Assembly: GCF_002091635.1 (NCBI RefSeq)
Contig: NZ_BDAC01000029.1
Span: forward strand, 1 to 62,109
DNA from: Pseudomonas indica NBRC 103045
GTDB lineage: Bacteria; Pseudomonadota; Gammaproteobacteria; Pseudomonadales; Pseudomonadaceae
DNA: 62,109 bases
Direction: 5' to 3'
Below, in pieces: positions 52,466 through 60,282 of the stretch; position 1 is the stretch's first letter, and every line of letters starts with the position of its first letter. The notes under the pieces are model-generated. The model was not told the DNA's origin. It worked only from the letters and a program-made list of their open reading frames with translations, and ran no database searches. The position numbers were made by a program, and so were the translations under genes.

Positions 52466-53227
52466 ATGCACCCGACACCCGAATCCACCGCCCGGCACCT
52501 GCGCGCCCTGCACGAGCAAGGCTTCGCCCTCCTGCGCGGCGTGCTGGGCGCGACACAGGTCGCCGAGCTGCGCGACGCCATCGATCGCTTGCAGCCGATC
52601 CACTGGGATTACACCGGTCTGGTGGATCACTACAAATGCCTGTTCAACCGCGATCCGCTGTGGCTGCCCTACCTCGACAGGCCCGGCGTGATCGAACTGG
52701 CGGAAGCCAGCCTGGGGGCCGACTGCCATGTGATCGGCCAGACCGCCTGGCGCAGCCATCCTGGCTTCATCGGTGCCGACCTGCATGTGGACTATCTGGT
52801 GATGGAACTGCCGGAAAGCCTGCTGGCCGCCCCCTCGTTCGAGCTGCCGATGCAGATTTGCACGGCCATGTTCTACCTGGACGACATCGACGAAGCCCTC
52901 TGCCCCACCCTGGTCATCCCCGGCAGCCACCGCGCCGGACGCAAGCCCCGCGAGGGCGAGGCCGACTGGCATGGCCGGGTACCCGAGCCGGTGCTGTGCC
53001 GGGCCGGCGACGTGCTGTTCCTGCGCAGCGAGCTGTGGCACGCCGGCAGTCGCAACCGTACGCCAGACCGTAGCCGCTACCTGCTGCAGGTGCACTATGG
53101 CCGACGCATGGTGGCGCAGAAGTTCTCGCCCTACCTGCATTGGCGCTTCAACCCGGAGGTCCTGGCCGCCTGCACGCCGCGGCAATTGCGGCTGCTGGGC
53201 GATCACGAGGAAGCGGAATACGACTGA
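52466..53227 (+). CDS. Phytanoyl-CoA dioxygenase (PhyH) family protein
   Basis: A 253-residue Fe(II)/2-oxoglutarate dioxygenase. The iron triad reads GADLHVDYL (His and Asp, about 109-111) and SELWHAGS (distal His, about 193), with RSRYLLQVHY supplying the Arg for 2-oxoglutarate. The middle (TLVIPGSHRAGRKP) is typical of bacterial PhyH. Substrate unknown. Not closely similar to the PhyH protein at 19646. Confidence 0.83.
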   Translation: MHPTPESTARHLRALHEQGFALLRGVLGATQVAELRDAIDRLQPIHWDYTGLVDHYKCLFNRDPLWLPYLDRPGVIELAEASLGADCHVIGQTAWRSHPGFIGADLHVDYLVMELPESLLAAPSFELPMQICTAMFYLDDIDEALCPTLVIPGSHRAGRKPREGEADWHGRVPEPVLCRAGDVLFLRSELWHAGSRNRTPDRSRYLLQVHYGRRMVAQKFSPYLHWRFNPEVLAACTPRQLRLLGDHEEAEYD

Positions 53228-53348
53228 GAGTCACAGGTGTAGAAGCTATCGCAGCCACGACGGATGGCAGCCGCTACGCTGAACAGGACGGAGCAAACGC
53301 TCCGTCAGCCTGTCCACTGCTTGAGTCCAGCCGATGCGGAAAACCGAT

Positions 53349-53828
53349 ATGTCCGTTCTTGCCCGCTCTCTCTTCCTGCTCCTGGTTCTGCTGGGGTTGA
53401 GCGCCTGTAGCACACTGAGCCCGCGCGATCCGTTACACATCGATCTGGTCGGCCTGGAGCCCTTGCCCGGCCAGGGATTGGAGGTGCGTTTCGCGGCGAA
53501 ACTACGGATTCAGAACCCGAACGAGACGGCCATCGACTACAACGGCGTGGCGCTGGAGCTGGACATCAACGGCCAGCCCCTGGCCAGCGGCGTCAGCGAC
53601 CAGAGTGGGCAGGTGCCGCGCTTCGGCGAAACAGTGCTCAGCGTGCCGATCACCATTTCCGCATTTTCCGCGGTGCGCCAGGCCTGGGGCATCGCCGGTT
53701 ATACGCCCGGCCAGGGTCTGCCGTACGTGCTGCGCGGCAAGCTGGCCGGCGGCCTGCTCGGCACCCGTCGCTTCACCGACAAGGGCGTGTTGAAGTGGCC
53801 GGAGCCGGCTCCGGCCGTGCGGCCTTAG
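53349..53828 (+). CDS. LEA14-like (LEA_2) lipoprotein
   Basis: A 159-residue protein with a lipobox (LVLLGLSACS) and a single LEA type-2 beta sandwich: LVGLEPLPGQGLEVRFAAKLRIQNPNETAIDYNGVALELDINGQPLASG. Such envelope proteins are linked to desiccation or stress but lack a defined activity. ATG at 53349 has GCGGAAAA upstream; the in-frame ATG at 53334 is a credible alternative adding five residues. Confidence 0.83.
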   Translation: MSVLARSLFLLLVLLGLSACSTLSPRDPLHIDLVGLEPLPGQGLEVRFAAKLRIQNPNETAIDYNGVALELDINGQPLASGVSDQSGQVPRFGETVLSVPITISAFSAVRQAWGIAGYTPGQGLPYVLRGKLAGGLLGTRRFTDKGVLKWPEPAPAVRP

Positions 53829-54040
53829 TGGGTCTTGGCGATCTCGGCGATCCGATGTTTGTCGCAGCAATTCAAGCCAAGCCGTCTACAACATCTCACA
53901 AACCGATTGGGAGCTTTTCGGAAGTGCCGTCAACTCATGGTCGGCAATATCTCGAAGAGCCATCGAAGATGTGGCACAAGAGCAAATGCTCGATCATATG
54001 CACGATCAAGCCCAATATCGCTTCTGGGGAGCCGTTGCCA

Positions 54041-54568
54041 GTGGCTGTCGCTTCTAATCGCCTTGCTGCACTTTGTCTTGCGCTAGCCCCGTGCCTGACT
54101 CTGGCCCCGCCCGAAAGTGAACGCCTGCAAATCTTCGCCGCAGAACGCCTCAGCAATGCCCAAGCGGAAGCCGAGGTCCGCTACCTGCACTGCATCGCGC
54201 CCGGCGCTCCCGTGCTGCCGGTCGACACCTTCAAGAGGCTGGAACTGAGCGATGAGGAGAAGAAGCTCGCTCTGCTCTACTTCAATGCCCGTGCGCGTCG
54301 AGCCTGCACCGAGCAGACAGACACCGCCCTGTTGGTAGCGAGCCAACTGGCGAGGGAGGCCGGGCTGCCGGAGTACGCCAGGGCCGATGACCCGCATGCA
54401 GAACGGGTCGCCGCAACCCTTGCCGAGTTGTACAGCGAACAGGAATACAAGGCGCGCTACTGGGCGGTGCCAGAACCCAAGCGAGAGAAGCTGGAGCGAA
54501 TCGACGCACTACAACAGCGTTTCGACCTCATCGAGTCCGCCCATGCGGTCGGCCTGCCGTTGCCGTAG
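54041..54568 (+). CDS. Hypothetical exported protein
   Basis: A 175-residue protein starting at GTG with GGGGAG 9 nt upstream; the N-terminus (NRLAALCLALAPCLTLAPPESE) looks like a signal peptide. The rest is helical and Ala/Glu/Leu-rich (AERLSNAQAEAEVRYLHC, DEEKKLALLYFNARARRAC). No family recognised. In 53829-54040 another frame reads like the AT-rich tail of an unrelated protein (ending AQYRFWGAVASGCRF), perhaps a gene remnant. Confidence 0.6.
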   Translation: MAVASNRLAALCLALAPCLTLAPPESERLQIFAAERLSNAQAEAEVRYLHCIAPGAPVLPVDTFKRLELSDEEKKLALLYFNARARRACTEQTDTALLVASQLAREAGLPEYARADDPHAERVAATLAELYSEQEYKARYWAVPEPKREKLERIDALQQRFDLIESAHAVGLPLP

Positions 54569-54669
54569 ACAGCCGGCCAAGCGGTCTTCGGCGATCTGAT
54601 CGGGCCGGGGAAACATTCATGGCCGGGGGCAGTCGACTGGAAAGGCTCAACCATTCCCGAGGACTCGCC

Positions 54670-54813
54670 ATGAAGCTGAAACTCCCTGCCGCCCTTTTCG
54701 CCGCGCTGCTGCTCGCCGGCTGCTTCGACAGCTCCGATGCGGACAAGAGCAGCAACTCCAGCCAGGAAAAGGCTTCCATCCAGATGCAGCAGAAGGACGA
54801 CGCCGAGCAATAG
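54670..54813 (+). CDS. Very small lipoprotein
   Basis: A 47-residue protein: MKLKLPAALFAALLLAGCF (lipobox LLAGC) and a Ser/Asp/Gln-rich tail. It resembles entericidin-like small lipoproteins only in layout. GAGGA lies 6 nt before the ATG. Confidence 0.65.
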   Translation: MKLKLPAALFAALLLAGCFDSSDADKSSNSSQEKASIQMQQKDDAEQ

Positions 54814-54821
54814 CGACGATT

Positions 54822-54978
54822 CGCCAGCAGAGCTGGCTCCTATACAGGCAGGACAACTGCCTCTGCTGTGGGAGCGAATTCATTCGCGATAACCGGCAGT
54901 CCCTTCGCGGATAAATCCGCTTGTATGTTGTGCCTGTCGGCGCGCTCTCGTAGGAGCCAGCTCTGCTGGCGAAGCGTC
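54822..54978. repeat. Three REP-like units
   Basis: CGCCAGCAGAGCTGGCTCCTA (54824-), GTGGGAGCGAATTCATTCGCG (54868-) and CGTAGGAGCCAGCTCTGCTG (54950-) are the two repeat families again, here the outer two facing each other. They fill the gap between the small lipoprotein and gcd. Confidence 0.65.
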
Positions 54979-55010
54979 TGGCTCGGGTCTACGAGACCGC
55001 CCCTTCCGCC

Positions 55011-57497
55011 CTATTTCTTCGGCAACGCATACGCCATCACATAGTCCCCCTGGCGGGTTCCCAGCGAGCCATGGCCGCCGGCGACAATCAGTACGTACTG
55101 GCGGCCATTCTTGCCGGTGTAAGTCATCGGCGTGGCCTGGCCGCCGGCTGGCAGGCGGCCTTCCCAGAGTTGCTCGCCGGTGCGCACGTCATAGGCGCGC
55201 AGGAACTGGTCCAGCGTCCCGCCGAGGAAGGCCACGCCACCGGCCGTGGTGACCATCCCGCCCAGGCTCGGCACGCCCATGGGCAGGGGCATCGGGATGG
55301 GCGCGTTGTCGCGCACGGTGCCGTTCTTGTGCATCCAAAGGGTCTCGTTGGTGGTCAGGTCCACCGCCGCCACGTAGCCCCAGGCCGGCGCCTGGCACGG
55401 CAGCCCGAGGGGTGACAGCAGCGGCTGCAGGATCACACCGTAGGGCGCGCCCTTGTTGGGCTGCACGCCCTCGGTCTCGCTCTTGCGCTCCGGGCCGCCC
55501 TCCACTTGCGCGCTCGGCACCAATTGCGAGGTGAAGGCCATGTAGCTGGGGTTGAGCACGGCGATCTGGCGCACCGGATCGACGGAAATGCCGCCCCAGT
55601 CGAACACCCCGAAATTACCCGGGTAGACCAGCGAGCCCTGTAGCGACGGCGGGGTGAAGATGCCCTCGTAGCGCAGCGAACGGAATTGGATGCGGCAGAG
55701 CATCTGGTCGAACGGGGTGCCGCCCCACATGTCCGCTTCGCGCAGTTCCGGTGGCGTGAAACTGAGTTCGGAGAACGGCTGTGTCGGTGCCGTGAAGTCG
55801 CCTTCCACCGCGCCCTGCGGCACCGGCCGCTCGTGGATCGGCACGATGGGCTCGCCGTTGCTGCGGTCCAGCACGTAGATGCTGCCCTGCTTGGTGGAAG
55901 CCAGCAGCGCCGGCCGCGTGCCCTGGTCGGTCTGCAGGTCCATCAGGGTCGGTTGGCCGCCGACGTCCATGTCCCACAGGTCGTGGTGGACGAACTGGCG
56001 GGTCCAGCGCACCTGCCCGGTGGCGATGTCCAGGGCGGTGATCCCGGCGCTGTATTTCTCGGAGGCCGGCGTGCGGTTGCCGCCCCACTGGTCCGGGGTC
56101 TGGTTGCCCATGGGCAGGTAGATCATGCCGAGCGTCTCGTCGACGCTCATGATCGACCACATGTTCGGCGAGTTGCGGGTGTAGGTCTGGCCTTCCGGCA
56201 ACGGCGTGGTGACGTCCGGGTTGCCGCTGTCCCAGTTCCACACCAGGCGACCGCTGCGCACGTCGTAGGCACGGATTACCCCGGACGGCTCGTCGATGGA
56301 GACGTTGTCGGTCACATGGCCGCCGATGATCACCAGATCGCGGGTCACCGCCGGCGGCGAGGTGGAGTAGTAGCCACCGGGCTGGAAATCGCCAATGCCG
56401 GTGGCGAGGTCCACCGAGCCGTTGTCGCCGAAGTCCGGACAGGTCTTGCCGGTGTCGGCGTTGATGGCGATCAGGCGGGTGTCCGCAGTCGGCAGGAACA
56501 GCCGGCGCGGGCAGGGATTCTCCACCGGCGCCGGGGCGGGGGCCTCGGCCACGGGCGGTGCGGCCTCGGTCGGGGGTTCGGCAGCCGGAGCGCCCTCGGC
56601 CAGCGCGGTTTCATCGGCCGGCACCTGGGTCGGTGTGGCGGCAGGCTGGCCGACGTAGGCCGCCTCGTCGTGATAGGCCACGCCCCGGCAGGTCATGTGT
56701 GCCCAGCCCTTGAAGCTGTCGGCATCCTGGGTGCTGAGCTTGGGATCGAAGCGCCAGATTTCCTTGCCGGTATCCGGGTCCAGGGCGATCACTTGGCTGT
56801 GCGGCGTGCACACGTAGAGCATGCCGTTGGCCTTCAGCGGGGTGTTCTCCGCCGTGGTTTCCTGCGGGTCGCCGGGGCCGGGGACGTCGCCGGTGCGGTA
56901 ACTCCAGGCCAGCTCCAGGTCGCCGGCGTTTTCCGGAGTGATCTGGTCCAGCGGCGAATAGCGGTCGCCAAAAGGACTGCGCCCGTAGGACGGCCAGTCG
57001 CCCGGTTCGATGGGCGGCGCCATGCTTTCCACGGCGGCGACCTCGCGCTCCAATGCGCCTTCGATCCGTCCGGGATGGGTGAACAGGCTGGCCAGCGCCA
57101 CCAGCCCGGCGATCACCACCGCACTGGCCAGGCCCCAGCCTGCCCCGGTGAAACGCGAGGTTCCCCGAAACACCGGCAGCAGCAGAAGCAACCCGAGGGC
57201 GAACCACAACGCCAGCCGCGGCACCAATTGCCACCAGTCGAGCCGCACCTCGTAGAGCGCCCAGAGCGTCGAGCCGAAGAGGAACAAGGCATACAGCCAG
57301 ATCGCCGCCGCGTGGCCGAGGAACAGCAGGATGCCGCACAGCACCAGGGCGACACCGGCGATCAGGTAGTAGAGCGAGCCCCCCAGCATCGCCAGCTTGA
57401 TGCCACCGGCCAGCAGCAACACGCCGAACAGCACGAAGAGAATGCCCAGGACCTTGCCCGGCCCCGTGGCACGGGGAGAGAGGAGTTCTGCGTTCAT
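55011..57497 (-). CDS. gcd: Membrane-bound PQQ-dependent glucose dehydrogenase
   Basis: An 828-residue quinoprotein. Five membrane helices occupy residues 15-140; the eight-bladed PQQ propeller begins at about 168 (WPSYGRSPFGDRYSPLDQI) with HDLWDMDVGGQPTL, STKQGSIYVLDR and AFLGGTLDQFLRAYD motifs. It oxidises glucose to gluconolactone in the periplasm and feeds ubiquinone. A Pro/Ala/Glu-rich insert at about residues 295-330 interrupts an outer loop and looks disordered. Quinate/shikimate dehydrogenases share the architecture, but the helices and blade motifs fit Gcd best. Confidence 0.9.
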   Translation of the reverse strand: MNAELLSPRATGPGKVLGILFVLFGVLLLAGGIKLAMLGGSLYYLIAGVALVLCGILLFLGHAAAIWLYALFLFGSTLWALYEVRLDWWQLVPRLALWFALGLLLLLPVFRGTSRFTGAGWGLASAVVIAGLVALASLFTHPGRIEGALEREVAAVESMAPPIEPGDWPSYGRSPFGDRYSPLDQITPENAGDLELAWSYRTGDVPGPGDPQETTAENTPLKANGMLYVCTPHSQVIALDPDTGKEIWRFDPKLSTQDADSFKGWAHMTCRGVAYHDEAAYVGQPAATPTQVPADETALAEGAPAAEPPTEAAPPVAEAPAPAPVENPCPRRLFLPTADTRLIAINADTGKTCPDFGDNGSVDLATGIGDFQPGGYYSTSPPAVTRDLVIIGGHVTDNVSIDEPSGVIRAYDVRSGRLVWNWDSGNPDVTTPLPEGQTYTRNSPNMWSIMSVDETLGMIYLPMGNQTPDQWGGNRTPASEKYSAGITALDIATGQVRWTRQFVHHDLWDMDVGGQPTLMDLQTDQGTRPALLASTKQGSIYVLDRSNGEPIVPIHERPVPQGAVEGDFTAPTQPFSELSFTPPELREADMWGGTPFDQMLCRIQFRSLRYEGIFTPPSLQGSLVYPGNFGVFDWGGISVDPVRQIAVLNPSYMAFTSQLVPSAQVEGGPERKSETEGVQPNKGAPYGVILQPLLSPLGLPCQAPAWGYVAAVDLTTNETLWMHKNGTVRDNAPIPMPLPMGVPSLGGMVTTAGGVAFLGGTLDQFLRAYDVRTGEQLWEGRLPAGGQATPMTYTGKNGRQYVLIVAGGHGSLGTRQGDYVMAYALPKK

Positions 57498-57780
57498 GAG
57501 TCCACCCCTGGATGATGTGGCCGCGCCGGAGATTCGGAACGGGGGCGCTGGAGCCGCACCCTGTTTTTCAGAACCCCCGAGCGGGCCAATCGTTCAACGG
57601 GCGATAGGCCAGGAATTGTCAGCCGATCGGACGGAGGGTGTGCCCACGGGACGCCGCGGGCGGATAAATCCGCCCCTACACGAAAACAGCGTCATAGTTT
57701 GGGTAAATCCGAGAACCGGTTCCCCCGAGGGATTCGCAGACAGCCAACCTAGCCCGACCTGACTTGCCCTGACATATCGC

Positions 57781-58080
57781 TCACTCCGGCCGAAAATGCC
57801 CCATGAAGGTCAGCGACTCGATGGCCTCCATATACGGCTGGAAGCGCGGGTCGCCCGAGGAGAAGGCGTCCGCCGCAGCCTGGGCGTGTTCGAGGCTGTC
57901 CCATTCGGCGATGTCGAGGAACACGCCCTGCCGCTCCAGTGGCAGGTAGCCGTAGAACGCCAGCAATCCGGGGAAGTCTTCGAGGGCCTTGCGCAAGCCG
58001 GCGCGCAGTTCGGGAATGCGTCGTTCGTGGCCTGATTTCACCTTGAACAGGGCCACTTCGAGGATAGGTGCGTTGAGCAT
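57781..58080 (-). CDS. ABM/EthD-like ferredoxin-fold protein
   Basis: A 99-residue protein: LEVALFKVKSGHERRIPELRAGLRKAL…GVFLDIAEWDSLEHAQAAADAFSSGDPRFQPYMEAIESLTFMGHF, the dimeric alpha/beta-barrel pattern of antibiotic-biosynthesis-monooxygenase-type proteins. Catalytic function uncertain; many are small oxygenases or ligand binders. 57498-57780 upstream of gcd holds a GGGCGGATAAATCCGCCCCTA palindrome near 57657 and no gene. Confidence 0.75.
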   Translation of the reverse strand: MLNAPILEVALFKVKSGHERRIPELRAGLRKALEDFPGLLAFYGYLPLERQGVFLDIAEWDSLEHAQAAADAFSSGDPRFQPYMEAIESLTFMGHFRPE

Positions 58081-58225
58081 GGGCGTCGTCCGTGTGGTTG
58101 ATCGATAGGCCCAGGCTACGCAGCCCCTCCTGACAACCTTCTGTCAGTAGCGCAGCGCGATGCACCATAACCGGCAAAGGACCTATACAATGTGCGGCTT
58201 TTCGCCCCATCAGAGGAAAAATCCC

Positions 58226-58567
58226 GTGAGCACCCTGCCGCCCTGCCCGAAATGCAACTCCGAATACACCTATGAAGACGGCACCATGCTTATCTGCCCC
58301 GAGTGCGCTCACGAATGGTCCGCCATTGCTGCCGAAGCCGCTCCGGAAGGCGACAAGGTGATCAAGGATTCCGTCGGCAACGTCCTGCAGGACGGCGACA
58401 CCATCACCGTGATCAAGGACCTCAAGATCAAGGGCTCGTCCCTGGTGGTGAAGGTCGGCACCAAGGTGAAGAACATCCGCCTGGTCGACGGCGACCATGA
58501 CATCGACTGCAAGATCGATGGCATCGGCGCGATGAAGCTGAAGTCGGAGTTCGTGAAGAAGGTGTGA
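58226..58567 (+). CDS. yjdM: YjdM/PhnA-type zinc-ribbon protein
   Basis: A 113-residue protein with a zinc ribbon ([27 protein letters not shown], two CxxC) and the SH3-like PhnA C-terminus ([28 protein letters not shown]). GTG start at 58226 with AGAGGAAAA upstream. Not a phosphonoacetate hydrolase despite the old PhnA name. Confidence 0.92.
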   Translation: MSTLPPCPKCNSEYTYEDGTMLICPECAHEWSAIAAEAAPEGDKVIKDSVGNVLQDGDTITVIKDLKIKGSSLVVKVGTKVKNIRLVDGDHDIDCKIDGIGAMKLKSEFVKKV

Positions 58568-58575
58568 GTGGCGAT

Positions 58576-58676
58576 CGTTCCCACGCTCTGCGTGGGAATG
58601 CAGGTTCAGACGCTCTGCGTCTGTGGGACGCGGAGCGTCCCTGGATACGTTCCCACGCAGAGCATGGGAACGATCT
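58576..58676. repeat. REP-like palindrome, CGTTCCCACGC family (copy 1)
   Basis: CGTTCCCACGCTCTGCGTGG and its inverted partner CCACGCAGAGCATGGGAACG flank GACGCTCTGCGTC and GACGCGGAGCGTC stems. Similar copies lie at 59276-59373 and 60150-60222; three within 1.7 kb is dense. Confidence 0.75.
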
Positions 58677-58743
58677 ATGAACCCAAACATTTTGGTGCAC
58701 GTTCGGGCTCGTTCGGCTCATCTTCGCACCGCAGCGGTGCAAC

Positions 58744-59163
58744 TCAAGCCGAGCGGGAAAGCGCCGGGGTCATCAGTTTATCGAGCAACTTAAGGATGTG
58801 CCGACGGGTGATCACACCGATCACCTTGCCGCCGGCCTCCACCACCGGGTAGCTCTTCGGTTTGTCGCCGAGCATCTGCTGCGCCAAGGTCATCGGGTCG
58901 GTTTCAGGCGTCACGCTAAGCACATCGGTGCGCATGATGTCGCGCACCGTAGCCACGCGCTGGTTGTAGTAAGCCACCTGGATAGCCACTTGCAGACACT
59001 CCTGCTCGGAAATCCAGCCCAGCAACCGGCCCTCCGTATCGACCACCGGCCCACCGAGAATGCGGTAGCGCGCCAACCTGCGCGCCGCCTGCACGACCGG
59101 CATGTCAGGGCGGATGGTGGCGAAATCCTTGGTCATGAAATCGGCGATGCTGGCAGTGTTCAT
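58744..59163 (-). CDS. Twin CBS-domain protein
   Basis: A 139-residue protein made of two CBS motifs (IADFMTKDFATIRPDMPVVQAARRLARYRILGGPVVD; VRDIMRTDVLSVTPETDPMTLAQQMLGDKPKSYPVVE). Such pairs bind adenosine nucleotides as sensors. No fused effector domain, so a partner is expected. Flanked by two REP-like copies. Confidence 0.88.
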   Translation of the reverse strand: MNTASIADFMTKDFATIRPDMPVVQAARRLARYRILGGPVVDTEGRLLGWISEQECLQVAIQVAYYNQRVATVRDIMRTDVLSVTPETDPMTLAQQMLGDKPKSYPVVEAGGKVIGVITRRHILKLLDKLMTPALSRSA

Positions 59164-59275
59164 CGAAAGGGCTCCCGTTGGGCTATCGGTCTATGTCTCC
59201 GGGGCACGCACCCGGACGATGGAGCGATAGCAAGGAACGGGCCCTGTTTGCCGAGGCCGATGTAATGCGGTGAGA

Positions 59276-59373
59276 TCGTTCCCACGCTCCGCGTGGGAAT
59301 GCAGGGCTCAGACGCTCCGCGTCTGGGGGACGCGAAGCGTCCCGGGAGGGGTTCCCACGCGGAGCGTGAGAAC
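59276..59373. repeat. REP-like palindrome, CGTTCCCACGC family (copy 2)
   Basis: CGTTCCCACGCTCCGCGTGG … CCCACGCGGAGCGTGAGAAC with inner GACGCTCCGCGTC/GACGCGAAGCGTC arms; near-identical to copy 1. Confidence 0.75.
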
Positions 59374-59396
59374 CCTCGTCAAACCTACATCAATGC

Positions 59397-59954
59397 TTAT
59401 TGCTTCAGCGAAACCTGACCGGCCTCGATGTTCAGCGCGCTGAGACGCTTGAGCAGCGCGGCGATGTTTTCGCGGGCCGAACCCTCGTTGGCCAGGCGCA
59501 GGCGGGTGACGCCGACGAAGGCATCGCTGACCGTAGCGGTGTACGGTGTGCTGAGGATTTCGCGGAAGATTTCCTTGCCGCTGGCGTTATCGACCAGGCT
59601 GTACTCGACATCGCTGGTGACCTTGAAATCCATGCCGAACAGCGGCTGGTCGACGCGCACCAGCTTGGCCTTGAGCGTGTAGGGAGCGTTGCCGGCAGCG
59701 CTCAGGAGGCCCGCCTTGTCCAGCGAATCCGACAGCGCGGCCTTGAAGTCCGGCCCGTCGATCTCGGAGGTCCACATCGGATTGGTTTTCTTCCCGCCTT
59801 CCACGTCGCTGACCTGGACATTTTCTTTCAGTGCCGGGGAGTAGGTTTGGCTTTGGGCCTGGGTGTCCGCCACGGTCATGCCACCGATATTGGCCGATGA
59901 AGCACAGCCGGTAAGGACAAGGGCGAACAGGGAAAGGCAGAGCAGGTGACGCAT
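59397..59954 (-). CDS. Putative lipoprotein of unknown function
   Basis: A 185-residue protein with a lipobox (LFALVLTGCASS) and a mixed alpha/beta body (SDVEGGKKTNPMWTSEI, FKAALSDSLDKAGLL, YTLKAKLVRVDQPLFGMDFKVTSDVEYSLVD). This resembles proteins that form a single small periplasmic domain, but no named family is recognised. ATG at 59954; the in-frame extension is upstream shadow. Confidence 0.8.
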   Translation of the reverse strand: MRHLLCLSLFALVLTGCASSANIGGMTVADTQAQSQTYSPALKENVQVSDVEGGKKTNPMWTSEIDGPDFKAALSDSLDKAGLLSAAGNAPYTLKAKLVRVDQPLFGMDFKVTSDVEYSLVDNASGKEIFREILSTPYTATVSDAFVGVTRLRLANEGSARENIAALLKRLSALNIEAGQVSLKQ

Positions 59955-60149
59955 GGAAAAGTCCTTTTGCAGAAGGGAGGAACCGGAACGTCCGGACAGG
60001 CCGCCGGGACGGCAGACGCGGTTCCATCGATGCGTTCGTCCCTGAGCAGCGATGGCATAGTAATGGCGCCGCGAACGATAGCTCAAGCCGGAGCGGACAA
60101 ACCGCTACGCTTGTCGCAGCGATATGAGCATTGCCACTGGTTTGGCGAT

Positions 60150-60222
60150 GCTCCTACGCTCCGCGTCTGTGGGGCGCAGAGCGTCCCGGGAGGGGTTCCC
60201 AGGCGGAGCGTGGGAACCATCG
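60150..60222. repeat. REP-like palindrome, CGTTCCCACGC family (partial copy 3)
   Basis: It contains TACGCTCCGCGTC, GGCGCAGAGCGTCCCGGGAG and TTCCCAGGCGGAGCGTGGGAACC but lacks the left outer arm present in copies 1 and 2. Confidence 0.65.
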
Positions 60223-60240
60223 TCCATCTCGTCCAACGAA

Positions 60241-60268
60241 AAAGGCCAGTCTCCCGACTGGCCTTTTC
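60241..60268 (-). terminator. Intrinsic terminator of mmsA
   Basis: AAAGGCCAGTC-TCCC-GACTGGCCTTT forms an 11-bp stem starting 15 bp past the mmsA stop, followed on the minus strand by TTTTTCG. The plus-strand side also ends in TTTTCTC, so it could work both ways. Confidence 0.88.
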
Positions 60269-60282
60269 TCTATCGCACTAAC

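Noticed and set aside
55686-57515. 609-codon plus-strand frame
   Set aside because: Antisense shadow of gcd with no recognisable domain.
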